39,999 nt of DNA. It comes from Massilia sp. CFBP 13721. Its GTDB lineage: Bacteria; Pseudomonadota; Gammaproteobacteria; Burkholderiales; Burkholderiaceae_D. Under the pieces are notes generated by a model, which was not told the DNA's origin, did no database searches, and saw nothing but the letters and a program-made list of their open reading frames with translations. The DNA lies in NCBI RefSeq assembly GCF_014842025.1, contig NZ_JACYUY010000035.1, positions 1 through 39,999 on the forward strand. Reading direction: 5' to 3'. Position numbers and translations under genes: made by a program. This document shows, piece after piece, positions 8,207 through 14,817 of the stretch. Within the stretch, counting starts at the first letter, position 1, and every line of letters starts with the position of its first letter.

Positions 8207-8736
8207 TGGCGGACCACATGACACACCAATCCTTTGGAGAGCGCTGTGGCCGCGTATTACGTCACTGGCGCAGCAGCAAGGCAGATGCCCAGCGCGCATT
8301 CCCCGAAAGCACGCTCGCGGCGGCGGCGCAGGCCATCACGGCGGGCGAACAGACCCACCGCGGCGAAGTGCGCTTCATCGTCGAAACATCGCTGCCGACC
8401 GACGAGGTCTGGGACGGCGTCACCAACCGCCAGCGTGCGCTGGCCCTGTTCGCCGACTATGGCGTCTGGGATACCGAAGACAATTGCGGCGTGCTCATCT
8501 ACGTGAACCTGGCCGAGCACAAGGTCGACATCGTGGCTGACCGCGGCATCGACCGCAAGATCGACGAAGCCACCTGGCAGGCGGTCTGCCGCACGATGAC
8601 CGAAGGCTTCAGGCAGGGCAAGTTTCATGATGCCAGCCTGGCTGCCATCGAGCATGTCAATGCGCTGCTGCGCGAACACTTCCCGGCAAATGGTGCGCGT
8701 CCCAATGAACTGCCCAACCGTCCGGTCATGTTGTAG
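8206..8736 (+). CDS. Second TPM-domain protein, soluble
   Basis: A 176-residue TPM-domain protein whose ATG overlaps the TAA of the previous gene by one base (TAATG), so translation is coupled. There is no signal peptide or clear transmembrane helix. The core (FPESTLAAAAQAITAGEQTHRGEVRFIVETS, NCGVLIYVNLAEHKVDIVADRGIDRKID, FHDASLAAIEHVNALLREHFP) matches the TPM fold, as in the small partner that often follows LemA and the membrane TPM protein. A second in-frame ATG at 8218 is possible. Lack of an export signal implies that it works on the cytoplasmic face, perhaps with its membrane-bound partner; this is inference. Confidence 0.85.
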   Translation: MADHMTHQSFGERCGRVLRHWRSSKADAQRAFPESTLAAAAQAITAGEQTHRGEVRFIVETSLPTDEVWDGVTNRQRALALFADYGVWDTEDNCGVLIYVNLAEHKVDIVADRGIDRKIDEATWQAVCRTMTEGFRQGKFHDASLAAIEHVNALLREHFPANGARPNELPNRPVML

Positions 8737-8760
8737 GGGCGGCTTCCTCGGGTCCGGGCC

Positions 8761-8779
8761 TGCCGTTACAATGACGGCA
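8761..8779. promoter_or_regulatory. Palindrome overlapping the likely SDR -10 box
   Basis: TGCCGTTACAATGACGGCA is nearly perfectly palindromic (8-bp arms with one mismatch pair) and contains TACAAT, a good -10 match, at 8767-8772. It ends 23 bp before the SDR start. The arrangement resembles a repressor operator covering the promoter; the -35 match is poor. Confidence 0.45.
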
Positions 8780-8802
8780 ACCGAACTCAGTGAAAGCGCT
8801 CC

Positions 8803-9570
8803 ATGAAACTCGCCGATAAAATCGCCCTCGTCACCGGCGCCAGCCAGGGCATCGGCCTGGCCTGCGCCCAGCGCCTGGTGCAGGATGGCGCCCGCGTGAT
8901 GCTGGCCGACGTGCGCCCGGAAGTGGCCGAGGCCGCTGCGGCGCTGGGCGACGCCGCCCGTTACTTCGTGGCCGACGTCAGCCAGAAATCCGACGTCGAC
9001 GCCCTGTTCGCCGCCACCATCGAGGCCTTCGGGCGCGTCGACATCCTCGTCAACAATGCCGGCGTCACGCATGCGGCCGACTTCCTCGACCTGCGCGAGG
9101 AAGATTTCGACCGCGTCATGCGCGTCAACCTGAAATCGATGTTCCTGTGCAGCCAGGCGGCCGCACGCGACATGGTGGCGCGCGGGAGTGGCGGCTGCAT
9201 CATCAACATGTCGAGCGTGAATGCCGAACTCGTAATCCCGAACCAGGTGCCGTACGTGATTTCGAAAGGCGGCGTGAACCAGCTCACGCGCGTGGCGGCG
9301 ATCAGCCTCGCCGCGCACGGCATCCGCGTCAATGCCATCGGCCCTGGCACGATCCTGACGGAACTGGCAAAGCAGGCCGTGCTGTCGAGCCCGGAAGCGC
9401 GCCACACGATCCTGTCGCGTACGCCCCTGGGGCGCTGCGGCGAGCCGGAAGAAGTGGCGTCGATTGCCGCCTTCCTCGCCAGCGACGACGCGTCGTACAT
9501 GACCGGCCAGACCCTGTATGCCGACGGTGGACGCCTGCCCCTGAACTACACGGTGCCGGTGCGCGAATAA
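8803..9570 (+). CDS. Short-chain dehydrogenase/reductase
   Basis: A 255-residue classical SDR. TGASQGIG (11-18) binds the dinucleotide, NNAG (84-87) stabilises the core, and the catalytic Ser137/138, Tyr151 and Lys155 (YVISK) are in place. Asp36 after the second strand (VMLADVRP) suggests NAD(H) preference. The closing block (PEEVASIAAFLASDDASYMTGQTLYADGG) is typical of FabG-like and sugar/alcohol dehydrogenases. The substrate cannot be assigned; annotations such as glucose or rhamnose dehydrogenase are possible. It is monocistronic, preceded by a palindromic operator candidate and followed by the small-RNA region. Confidence 0.88.
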   Translation: MKLADKIALVTGASQGIGLACAQRLVQDGARVMLADVRPEVAEAAAALGDAARYFVADVSQKSDVDALFAATIEAFGRVDILVNNAGVTHAADFLDLREEDFDRVMRVNLKSMFLCSQAAARDMVARGSGGCIINMSSVNAELVIPNQVPYVISKGGVNQLTRVAAISLAAHGIRVNAIGPGTILTELAKQAVLSSPEARHTILSRTPLGRCGEPEEVASIAAFLASDDASYMTGQTLYADGGRLPLNYTVPVRE

Positions 9571-9640
9571 GGGATGAGACGGGGGCGGCAGGCGCGCTCA
9601 GCCATTCACGGTTCGTATGTCTGGTATCTGATTTAACAAT

Positions 9641-9669
9641 TAGACAAATATATCGCGCTGCAACATAAT
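9641..9669 (+). promoter_or_regulatory. Sigma-70-type promoter for candidate sRNA
   Basis: TAGACA (9641-9646), a 17-bp spacer and CATAAT (9664-9669) make a good sigma-70 promoter inside a non-coding AT-rich stretch. Initiation would fall near 9676, about 60 bp before a strong terminator. Confidence 0.55.
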
Positions 9670-9675
9670 GCACCT

Positions 9676-9737
9676 GTCTCCACTATTCTCCTCCAAGAAA
9701 ATAGTTTCAAGCCCGCTCTGAAGCGGGCTTTTTTTTG
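9676..9737 (+). ncRNA. Candidate small RNA with CUCCUCC (anti-Shine-Dalgarno) segment
   Basis: A roughly 60-nt transcript is predicted between the promoter at 9641-9669 and the intrinsic terminator at 9709-9736. Its 5' part is pyrimidine-rich and unpaired and contains TTCTCCTCC (9686-9694), complementary to GGAGGAG Shine-Dalgarno sequences. Short RNAs of this build (single-stranded CU-rich seed plus terminator hairpin) often repress translation initiation. No known family was recognised. It could instead be only the 3' end of the SDR transcript, 106 bp upstream. Confidence 0.45.
9709..9736 (+). terminator. Intrinsic terminator
   Basis: AAGCCCGCT (9709-9717), loop CTGA, AGCGGGCTT (9722-9730), with a T run continuing to 9736. 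Strong rho-independent terminator for the candidate sRNA and/or the SDR transcript. Confidence 0.9.
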
Positions 9738-9854
9738 CCCAACCGGCAAATAGCGTTTCTCAACATCGGTAGATCGCCTCAAAAGCAATTTGTTCGCTGC
9801 TGAGGCTGAAAGCTTGCGCTACGTCATACCCAGGTAACAAACGCTGCCTATACT

Positions 9855-9994
9855 GGGTTCATCTGCGGTACACGCAACCGATATGCCTGACTGCAGACAG
9901 GTGTGCAAGGCAAACGCGTTGCACACCCACCGATCAATGTCTCTTGGCCCGATCTTGGGTTGTGCCCACCTCTCTCTCCGGTGGGCATTTTTTT
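9855..9994 (+). ncRNA. Candidate structured RNA ending in a terminator
   Basis: A TATACT box at 9849-9854 could start a roughly 130-nt transcript. It contains the small hairpin CCTG...CAGG (9886-9901), the hairpin GTGTGCAA / TTGCACAC (9901-9908 with 9919-9926) and finally the terminator at 9963-9994. No start codon with a ribosome site and no coding bias is seen on the plus strand. No good -35 matches the TATACT box, and the RNA family was not recognised. The region may also be the leader of something longer. Confidence 0.3.
9963..9994 (+). terminator. Intrinsic terminator
   Basis: TGCCCACC (9963-9970), nine-base CU loop, GGTGGGCA (9980-9987), then seven Ts. Since no protein gene ends upstream within 390 bp, it points to a non-coding transcript. 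Confidence 0.85.
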
Positions 9995-10044
9995 GTTCGG
10001 CCCGTGCTAAAGTCACCCAGCTTGCATAAATGTGAAGACCGGCC

Positions 10045-10072
10045 TTGAAGCCTGAGGCCTTTTTACTATGAT
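10045..10072 (+). promoter_or_regulatory. Sigma-70-type promoter of the small Cys-rich protein gene
   Basis: TTGAAG (10045-10050), a 16-bp spacer and TATGAT (10067-10072). The predicted leader is about 77 nt before the ATG at 10156. It directly follows the terminator at 9963-9994, so the downstream gene has its own transcription unit. Confidence 0.6.
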
Positions 10073-10155
10073 GAAGTTCGTGCGCCGCAAGCGGGTCACG
10101 CCGACATGATGACCTTAGGCGGCGCTGCCATCTACCAGACATGGGAGCCGTACCG

Positions 10156-10467
10156 ATGAATTTTCACCATCCTGAAAAGCACACCGATCACGCATCCGCC
10201 AGCCGACGCCAGCATGAAGGCATCGGTTGCCTGGTTCTCAGTGAACTCAATCCATTGGTGGTGGTCGACCACCTCGAGGGCGAACACTCCACGCTGACCC
10301 TCCTTACCTTCGGCAACGTGCGCGAACTCTGCCCGAAGTGCCAGCAATGCAGTCTGAAGCTGGTGCTGCGCCAGACTTCCGTGCGCATGGCCCACCTGTT
10401 TTGTGCCGAATGCGAAAGCTGTTTCGACGCACGTTATCCCGACGGCGCCCCGGCCCTGACCATCTGA
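10156..10467 (+). CDS. Small Cys-rich protein of unknown function
   Basis: A 103-residue protein that I do not recognise. The C-terminal half holds two Cys pairs, CPKCQQC (about residues 55-61) and CAECESC (about 79-85), spaced like a zinc-ribbon knuckle pair. The N-terminus is His-rich (HHPEKHTDH). No signal peptide or transmembrane helix. ATG at 10156 is preferred to the in-frame ATG at 10141 because GGGAG sits 8 bases before it. The gene has a promoter of its own (10045-10072) and coding-like GC at third positions. A zinc-binding regulatory or adaptor role is possible but unproven. Confidence 0.7.
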   Translation: MNFHHPEKHTDHASASRRQHEGIGCLVLSELNPLVVVDHLEGEHSTLTLLTFGNVRELCPKCQQCSLKLVLRQTSVRMAHLFCAECESCFDARYPDGAPALTI

Positions 10468-10544
10468 CCCGCCCCTTCTCGAGCGCCGTGCATGCGCACG
10501 GCCGCCCACCGTGGTATGGTTGCCGTTTTTCCAACTGGTCAACC

Positions 10545-10943
10545 ATGCCGCATTTCCTGTCTTCGCTCCTGCTCGATCCACGCCTGAACAAGCTGCGCTA
10601 TGGCGCCGCGATTTTCCTGTTCCTCGCGATCGTGGCAGGCGGGTCGATTCCCGGGGCGCGCGCCGACATCGGCCACTACGCCTCCGGCGTCGTGCTGCAT
10701 TCGTCGGCCTATGCGGTGCTGGCACTCCTTTGGTTTACCGCCAGCCGCGGCAGTGCGGCAAGCCGGACCGTGGCCACCGTGCTGGCTATTGCCGTCATGG
10801 GTGCGATCGACGAATCGGTGCAGAGCTTCTTCCCCTACCGCGGCGCCGACGTGCGCGACTGGATGGTCGACTGCAGCGCGGCCGTGGCCGTCTCTGCAAT
10901 CCTGTGGCTGGTGCTGCCGAAAGCGGCGCTGCAGCGCGGCTGA
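10545..10943 (+). CDS. VanZ-like small membrane protein
   Basis: A 132-residue protein with about four hydrophobic helices (FLFLAIVAGGSIPG, VVLHSSAYAVLALLWF, TVATVLAIAVMGAIDESVQ, AVAVSAILWLVLP). The pattern IDESVQSFFPYRGADVRDWMVDCSAA is the VanZ-family signature (E-x-x-Q ... R-x-x-D-x-x-x-D). The founding member lowers teicoplanin susceptibility, but most family members have no known role and are probably envelope proteins. ATG at 10545 gives the standard short VanZ length; longer frames upstream lack conservation and a ribosome site. There is no antibiotic-resistance context here. Confidence 0.75.
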   Translation: MPHFLSSLLLDPRLNKLRYGAAIFLFLAIVAGGSIPGARADIGHYASGVVLHSSAYAVLALLWFTASRGSAASRTVATVLAIAVMGAIDESVQSFFPYRGADVRDWMVDCSAAVAVSAILWLVLPKAALQRG

Positions 10944-11101
10944 GTCCGCTTCGATACTCAATTTCCTGAATACACCTCGGCTTGATCTGGCTCATGCCGC
11001 ACCCGAGTCGGCTGGAACGCCGTGCCCGTTTGCGCCTCTTACCACAGTGGCAGACGTCATCGTCACGCATACCCACTGACAAAATCAACGGAGGATCGAT
11101 C

Positions 11102-11821
11102 ATGAAACAACAACATCAGAGCGTGGTCCTGGCGGGCTTGCTGGCCATGGCGCTCGGCCTGACGGGCTGCGCGGCCATGCGCGGCGACAGCGGTTCGAGC
11201 GGCGATACGGGCAGCAGCAGCGGCGCCAGCGGCAGCAGTTCGTCCGGCGCCACCAGCGGCAGCGAGGCCGGCGGCATGTCGGGCACCGGTGCCGGCACCG
11301 GCGGCACGTCGGGCACGGGCGCCGGCACCAGCTCGGGCACCTCGGGCAGTTCAGGTACTTCGGGCAGTTCAGGGACGTCGGGCTCTTCGGGCACCTCAGG
11401 TACCTCGGGCACGTCGGGCACCTCGGGCTACGACCAGTCCAGCAGCAGCTCGGGCAGCTCGGGCACGGCCAGCACCACCGAAAGCGGCGCGGCCAGCACC
11501 TCGGATACCGCCAGCGGCAGCGCACAAGGCGCCTCCGCCAGCGGCGCCGCCACCGCCTCCAGCGCCAGCCCGAACAGCACGGTGGTCTCGATCGAACTGG
11601 TACCGCGTGCCAGCAGCGGTATCGGCGGGGCCGGCACGGTGGCCGGGGCCGCAGTCGGCAGCAGCGGCGCAGCCGGCGCCACCGGCAGCTCCGCGGACCG
11701 CGTCTACCGCGTCACCCTGCGCATGGACGACGGCAGCACCCAGGTCGTCACGCAGGAAACCACGCCCGACTTTCGCAGTGGCGACCGCGTCAACCTGAGC
11801 AGCGGCGCCATCGTGCGCTGA
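11102..11821 (+). CDS. Lipoprotein with Ser/Gly/Thr repeat linker and SlyB-like C-terminal domain
   Basis: A 239-residue predicted outer-membrane lipoprotein. The signal ends in lipobox LTGC (Cys23). Residues about 30-155 are almost only Ser, Gly, Thr and Ala, with tandem SGTSGSSGTSG units (DNA about 11330-11425). The C-terminal 70 residues (VVSIELVPRASS, a short Gly/Ala stretch, then YRVTLRMDDGSTQVVTQ and FRSGDRVNLSSGAIVR) match the ending of SlyB-type glycine-zipper lipoproteins, although the zipper itself is eroded. GGAGG at 11091-11095 supports the ATG. The linker probably spans to the peptidoglycan or surface; it is expected to vary in length between strains. Confidence 0.75.
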   Translation: MKQQHQSVVLAGLLAMALGLTGCAAMRGDSGSSGDTGSSSGASGSSSSGATSGSEAGGMSGTGAGTGGTSGTGAGTSSGTSGSSGTSGSSGTSGSSGTSGTSGTSGTSGYDQSSSSSGSSGTASTTESGAASTSDTASGSAQGASASGAATASSASPNSTVVSIELVPRASSGIGGAGTVAGAAVGSSGAAGATGSSADRVYRVTLRMDDGSTQVVTQETTPDFRSGDRVNLSSGAIVR

Positions 11822-11840
11822 GGCCAGGCTGCGCGGCCGG

Positions 11841-11863
11841 CCCCGTTCGCAGTCGGAACGGGG
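11841..11863. terminator. Hairpin between convergent genes (no T-tract)
   Basis: CCCCGTTC (11841-11848), seven-base loop, GAACGGGG (11856-11863). It lies between the convergent lipoprotein and TraB/GumN genes. Without a T run on either strand it is a weak terminator at best. Confidence 0.4.
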
Positions 11864-11915
11864 CATATCGACGGGCGCATGTCACTATCGATCGATATGG
11901 CCATGCGGCGCAGAC

Positions 11916-11958
11916 GGATTCGAAGCGGATTCAAAGCGCTTTCAACGCGGTTCAATAC
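11916..11958. repeat. Four 11-bp tandem repeats next to the TraB/GumN stop codon
   Basis: GGATTCGAAGC, GGATTCAAAGC, GCTTTCAACGC and GGTTCAATAC follow each other at an 11-bp period. The last unit overlaps the 3' end of the TraB/GumN gene. The units diverge progressively; the first two differ by one base. Confidence 0.5.
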
Positions 11959-12953
11959 ACCCGCTCGACCAGGTAGCCACGTTGCGCCAGCAACTGCGGC
12001 AAACCGTTGTCGCCCAGCAGGTGCAGCAAGCCGACGCCGACGAACAGCACGCCGCCCTTGTCCATCAACTGGTCGATCTGCGCCGCCATGTCCGGATTGC
12101 GCCGGCCGAGCAGCTTGCGGCGGGTGAACTCGGCCGTTTCCGAGCGGCCGGCGGTGGCGTCGCGCAGCACGGCGTCGAGGGCGGCGCTGTCGCCCGAGCG
12201 CCAGGCTTCGATCGCGCGCCGTGCCTGGCCGACCAGGCTGCCGTCGCGCAGGCCGGCGAGGGTTTCGCGCAGGTAGCGTTCGGATTCGACCGGGCTCATG
12301 CTGTCGAACAGGGCCAGCTGGAAGTCGGCGCTTTCCAGTTGCGCCACGCGCGCGCCGCGCCGGCGCGCCTGGGTCAGCAGCGCGTGTTCGACGCCCTCGC
12401 TGCGCTGGTAGCCCTGCCGTTCCAGCGTCATGCTCAAGAGCAGGTTGGCGATCAGCCAGGGTTTCAGGTGCGCCATGCTGGCCAGGCTCAGGCCCTCGCC
12501 GTGCAGGGCGGTGCGCAGGCGCGCCAGGGTATCGTTCGAGACGTGGCGGGCTATGTCGTCGCCCGCCGGGTAGCGCCCGTGCTTTTCAAACGCGCGGAGG
12601 AAGTCGCCTGGTGCCAGGGTATCGAGCTCGACCACGATATGGTCGGCCCTGCCGAGTGCGCGCTCGGCGTCGGGCGCCATCGGATAAAAGGAGCGCTTGC
12701 CCACGTGGACGGTGCCGAACAGGTAGGCGACGCGGCCACCGCCGCTGATCCGGTAGAGTCCGCCGTGGTGGCGCGCGGCCACCGGGGCCGGCCCCGGGGG
12801 ATGGTGGGTGGCCGCGTATTCAGCCGAGGCGAGCGGTCCGGCCGCAACCTTGCCGGCAAACGCCAGCGCGCACACGCCGAGCGTGACGGCCCAGGCAGCC
12901 CAGGCACCCCGGTAAGCGGACCCGCACTTGCACATGGCCTCACACTCTTGCAT
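11952..12953 (-). CDS. TraB/GumN family protein
   Basis: A 333-residue protein of the TraB/PrgY/GumN superfamily. An N-terminal hydrophobic segment (about 19-38, AAWAVTLGVCALAFAGKVAAG) looks like a signal or anchor. The core begins GGLYRISGGGRVAYLFGTVHVGKRSFYP, with the family's first GTxH motif, and ends FVGVGLLHLLGDNGLPQLLAQRGYLVERV, with the second conserved GxxHLxGxxGLxxLL block. LxxL-rich helices lie between. The paired GxxH motifs suggest a metal-dependent hydrolase, but bacterial members have no settled activity; GumN sits in xanthan loci. It is 58 bp downstream of the GH2 gene on the same strand and could be the last gal operon gene, although a hairpin intervenes. ATG at 12935 is an alternative start. 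Confidence 0.85.
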   Translation of the reverse strand: MQECEAMCKCGSAYRGAWAAWAVTLGVCALAFAGKVAAGPLASAEYAATHHPPGPAPVAARHHGGLYRISGGGRVAYLFGTVHVGKRSFYPMAPDAERALGRADHIVVELDTLAPGDFLRAFEKHGRYPAGDDIARHVSNDTLARLRTALHGEGLSLASMAHLKPWLIANLLLSMTLERQGYQRSEGVEHALLTQARRRGARVAQLESADFQLALFDSMSPVESERYLRETLAGLRDGSLVGQARRAIEAWRSGDSAALDAVLRDATAGRSETAEFTRRKLLGRRNPDMAAQIDQLMDKGGVLFVGVGLLHLLGDNGLPQLLAQRGYLVERVY

Positions 12954-12958
12954 CCCCC

Positions 12959-12999
12959 CCAGTGACCGGGCGGCATCGATGATCGCCGCCGGCCACTGG
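12959..12999. repeat. Hairpin between GH2 and TraB/GumN genes
   Basis: Arms 12959-12974 (CCAGTGACCGGGCGGC) and 12985-12999 (GCCGCCGGCCACTGG) pair with one mismatch and one bulge around a 10-base loop. There is no T-tract, so it may stabilise the 3' end of the gal operon mRNA or attenuate readthrough rather than terminate. Confidence 0.5.
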
Positions 13000-13011
13000 T
13001 CAACTCAAGGG

Positions 13012-14817
13012 TCAGGCCGGATCGAGATCGACCCCACCGCCAGCCTTGACACGATTCACCTGCGCATTGCGCGTCGCCGCCGAGATCACCTCGAACGGCA
13101 GCTTCGGCGTGCGGTCCGCGTTCAGCAGGCCGTTCGCCTCCTGGAAGGTGTCGGCGAACTGCGTGTAGCAGAAGCCGCTGAACATGAAGGTTTCGTTCAC
13201 CGCCTTCAGCAAGCCACGGTAGAGGTTATGGAAACCCTCGGCCGTGGTCGAACGCGAATAGCCCCAGGTGCCCTCTTCCGGCGTGCCCTTGGTGTCGTAG
13301 GCAATCCCGCCGAATTCGGTCAGCACGATCGGCTGGCCGCGGTGCGGGAAGCCGTCCAGGGTCAGGATGCGTCCGCCCGGACGCCGCTGGTCGAACAGCG
13401 TGCGCACCGGATCGGTGACGGCGTAGCGCGCCCCCAGCTTTTCCGGATCGCAGTCGTAGTCGTGGATGCCGAGGATGTCGGTGGCGGACGCCTCCCAGCC
13501 ATCGTTGCCGATCACCGGCCGCGTCGCGTCCAGCGTGCGCGTCAGGTGGTACAAGGCCTCGACGGCATTGCGATGTGCCTGGGTCAACGTCAGGTTCGGC
13601 ACGCCCCAGGATTCGTTGAAGGCAACCCAGACGATGATGCAGGGATGGCTGTAGTCGCGCTCGATCGCTTCGGTCCACTCGCGCACCATGCGCGTGATCG
13701 CCTTGGCGCTGAAACGGTAAGCCGAGGGCATTTCTTCCCACACCAGCAAGCCCAGTTTATCCGCCCAGTACAGGTAGCGCGGGTCCTCGATCTTCTGGTG
13801 CTTGCGTACGCCATTGAAGCCCATCAGCTTGGCCAGTTCGACGTCGCGCCGCAGGTGTTCGTCGGAGGGGCCGGTGAGGAAGGATTCCGGCCAGTAGCCC
13901 TGGTCGAGCACCAGGCGCAGCTGGTATGGCCTTCCATTCAACATCAGGCGGTCGCGGTTGATCGCAAACGAGCGCAGCGCCGTGTACGAGCGGATGCGGT
14001 CGACCACGCGGTCGCCGCAGCGCAGCGTCACCTCGGCGTCGAGCAGCGTCGGGCGTTCCGGGCTCCACAGCAATTCGTTGCGCGAATCGTCGATGCCCGG
14101 GTCGGACAGGGCGATCTTGCGGTTCGCTTCGCCGCCCAGCAGCTTGTAGTGGTCATCCGCCAGCAGGTGCTCGCCGTGCCAGATCTTGACTTCGATGAAC
14201 ATGTCGTCGCGGATCTCGCCACCGGCGAAGACTTCGCAACCGATCTCGAAGGTCTCGAAAATCGGCGTCCACTTCAGCTTCTGGATAAAGGTCCGTTCGA
14301 CCTGCTCGACCCAGACGGTCTGCCAGATACCGGTCGTGCGCGGATACCAGATCGAGTGCGGTTCCAGCAGCCAGTCCTGCTTGCCGCGCGGTTTCGCCAG
14401 GTCGGCCGGGTCGTCCTCGACGAACACGGTGACGGTCTGCTGGCCGTCGGCCTTCATGGCCGCAGTGATGTCGGCCGAGAACGGCGTGTGGCCGCCCTCG
14501 TGGTCGGCCACCAGCTGGCCGTTGACCCAGACCTGCGCGTGGTAGTCGACCGCGCCGAAGTGCAGGATGGTGCGGCCTTCGGTCGGCATCACGGTGAACT
14601 CGCGTTCGTACCAGCAGAAGCGGTGGAAACCAGTGTCGCCGATGCCGGACATCTTGGTCTCGGGTGCGAACGGCACCTCGATTTCATGGGTCCATTCCGT
14701 GACCTCGCCCGGCCCCTTGAAACGCATCTCGTCGTCGAAGCAGAAGCGCCACTTGCCGTTCAGGCTGATCCAGTTGTCGCGTACCAGTTGCGGACGTGGA
14801 TATTCAAATTGACTCAT
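13012..14817 (-). CDS. Glycoside hydrolase family 2 protein (beta-galactosidase/beta-glucuronidase type)
   Basis: A 601-residue cytoplasmic enzyme with the GH2 layout: N-terminal jelly roll (about 1-175, with ISLNGKWRF, AQVWVNGQLVADHEGGHTPF), immunoglobulin-like domain (about 176-285) and TIM barrel (about 285-end, LMGFNGVRKHQ). The acid/base is Glu402 (AFNESWG) and the nucleophile Glu501 (LTEFGG). Asn401 before the acid/base is conserved as in GH2. No signal peptide. Substrate could be a beta-galactoside, consistent with the gal operon, but this short GH2 group also includes glucuronidases and mannosidase-like enzymes. ATG at 14817 follows AAGGA and overlaps the galK 3' end by 14 bases, so translation is coupled. 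Confidence 0.88.
   Translation of the reverse strand: MSQFEYPRPQLVRDNWISLNGKWRFCFDDEMRFKGPGEVTEWTHEIEVPFAPETKMSGIGDTGFHRFCWYEREFTVMPTEGRTILHFGAVDYHAQVWVNGQLVADHEGGHTPFSADITAAMKADGQQTVTVFVEDDPADLAKPRGKQDWLLEPHSIWYPRTTGIWQTVWVEQVERTFIQKLKWTPIFETFEIGCEVFAGGEIRDDMFIEVKIWHGEHLLADDHYKLLGGEANRKIALSDPGIDDSRNELLWSPERPTLLDAEVTLRCGDRVVDRIRSYTALRSFAINRDRLMLNGRPYQLRLVLDQGYWPESFLTGPSDEHLRRDVELAKLMGFNGVRKHQKIEDPRYLYWADKLGLLVWEEMPSAYRFSAKAITRMVREWTEAIERDYSHPCIIVWVAFNESWGVPNLTLTQAHRNAVEALYHLTRTLDATRPVIGNDGWEASATDILGIHDYDCDPEKLGARYAVTDPVRTLFDQRRPGGRILTLDGFPHRGQPIVLTEFGGIAYDTKGTPEEGTWGYSRSTTAEGFHNLYRGLLKAVNETFMFSGFCYTQFADTFQEANGLLNADRTPKLPFEVISAATRNAQVNRVKAGGGVDLDPA

Noticed and set aside
9819..10142. 107-residue minus-strand frame in the sRNA region
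   Set aside because: No ribosome site, no coding bias, and it crosses terminator hairpins and a promoter of the plus strand.
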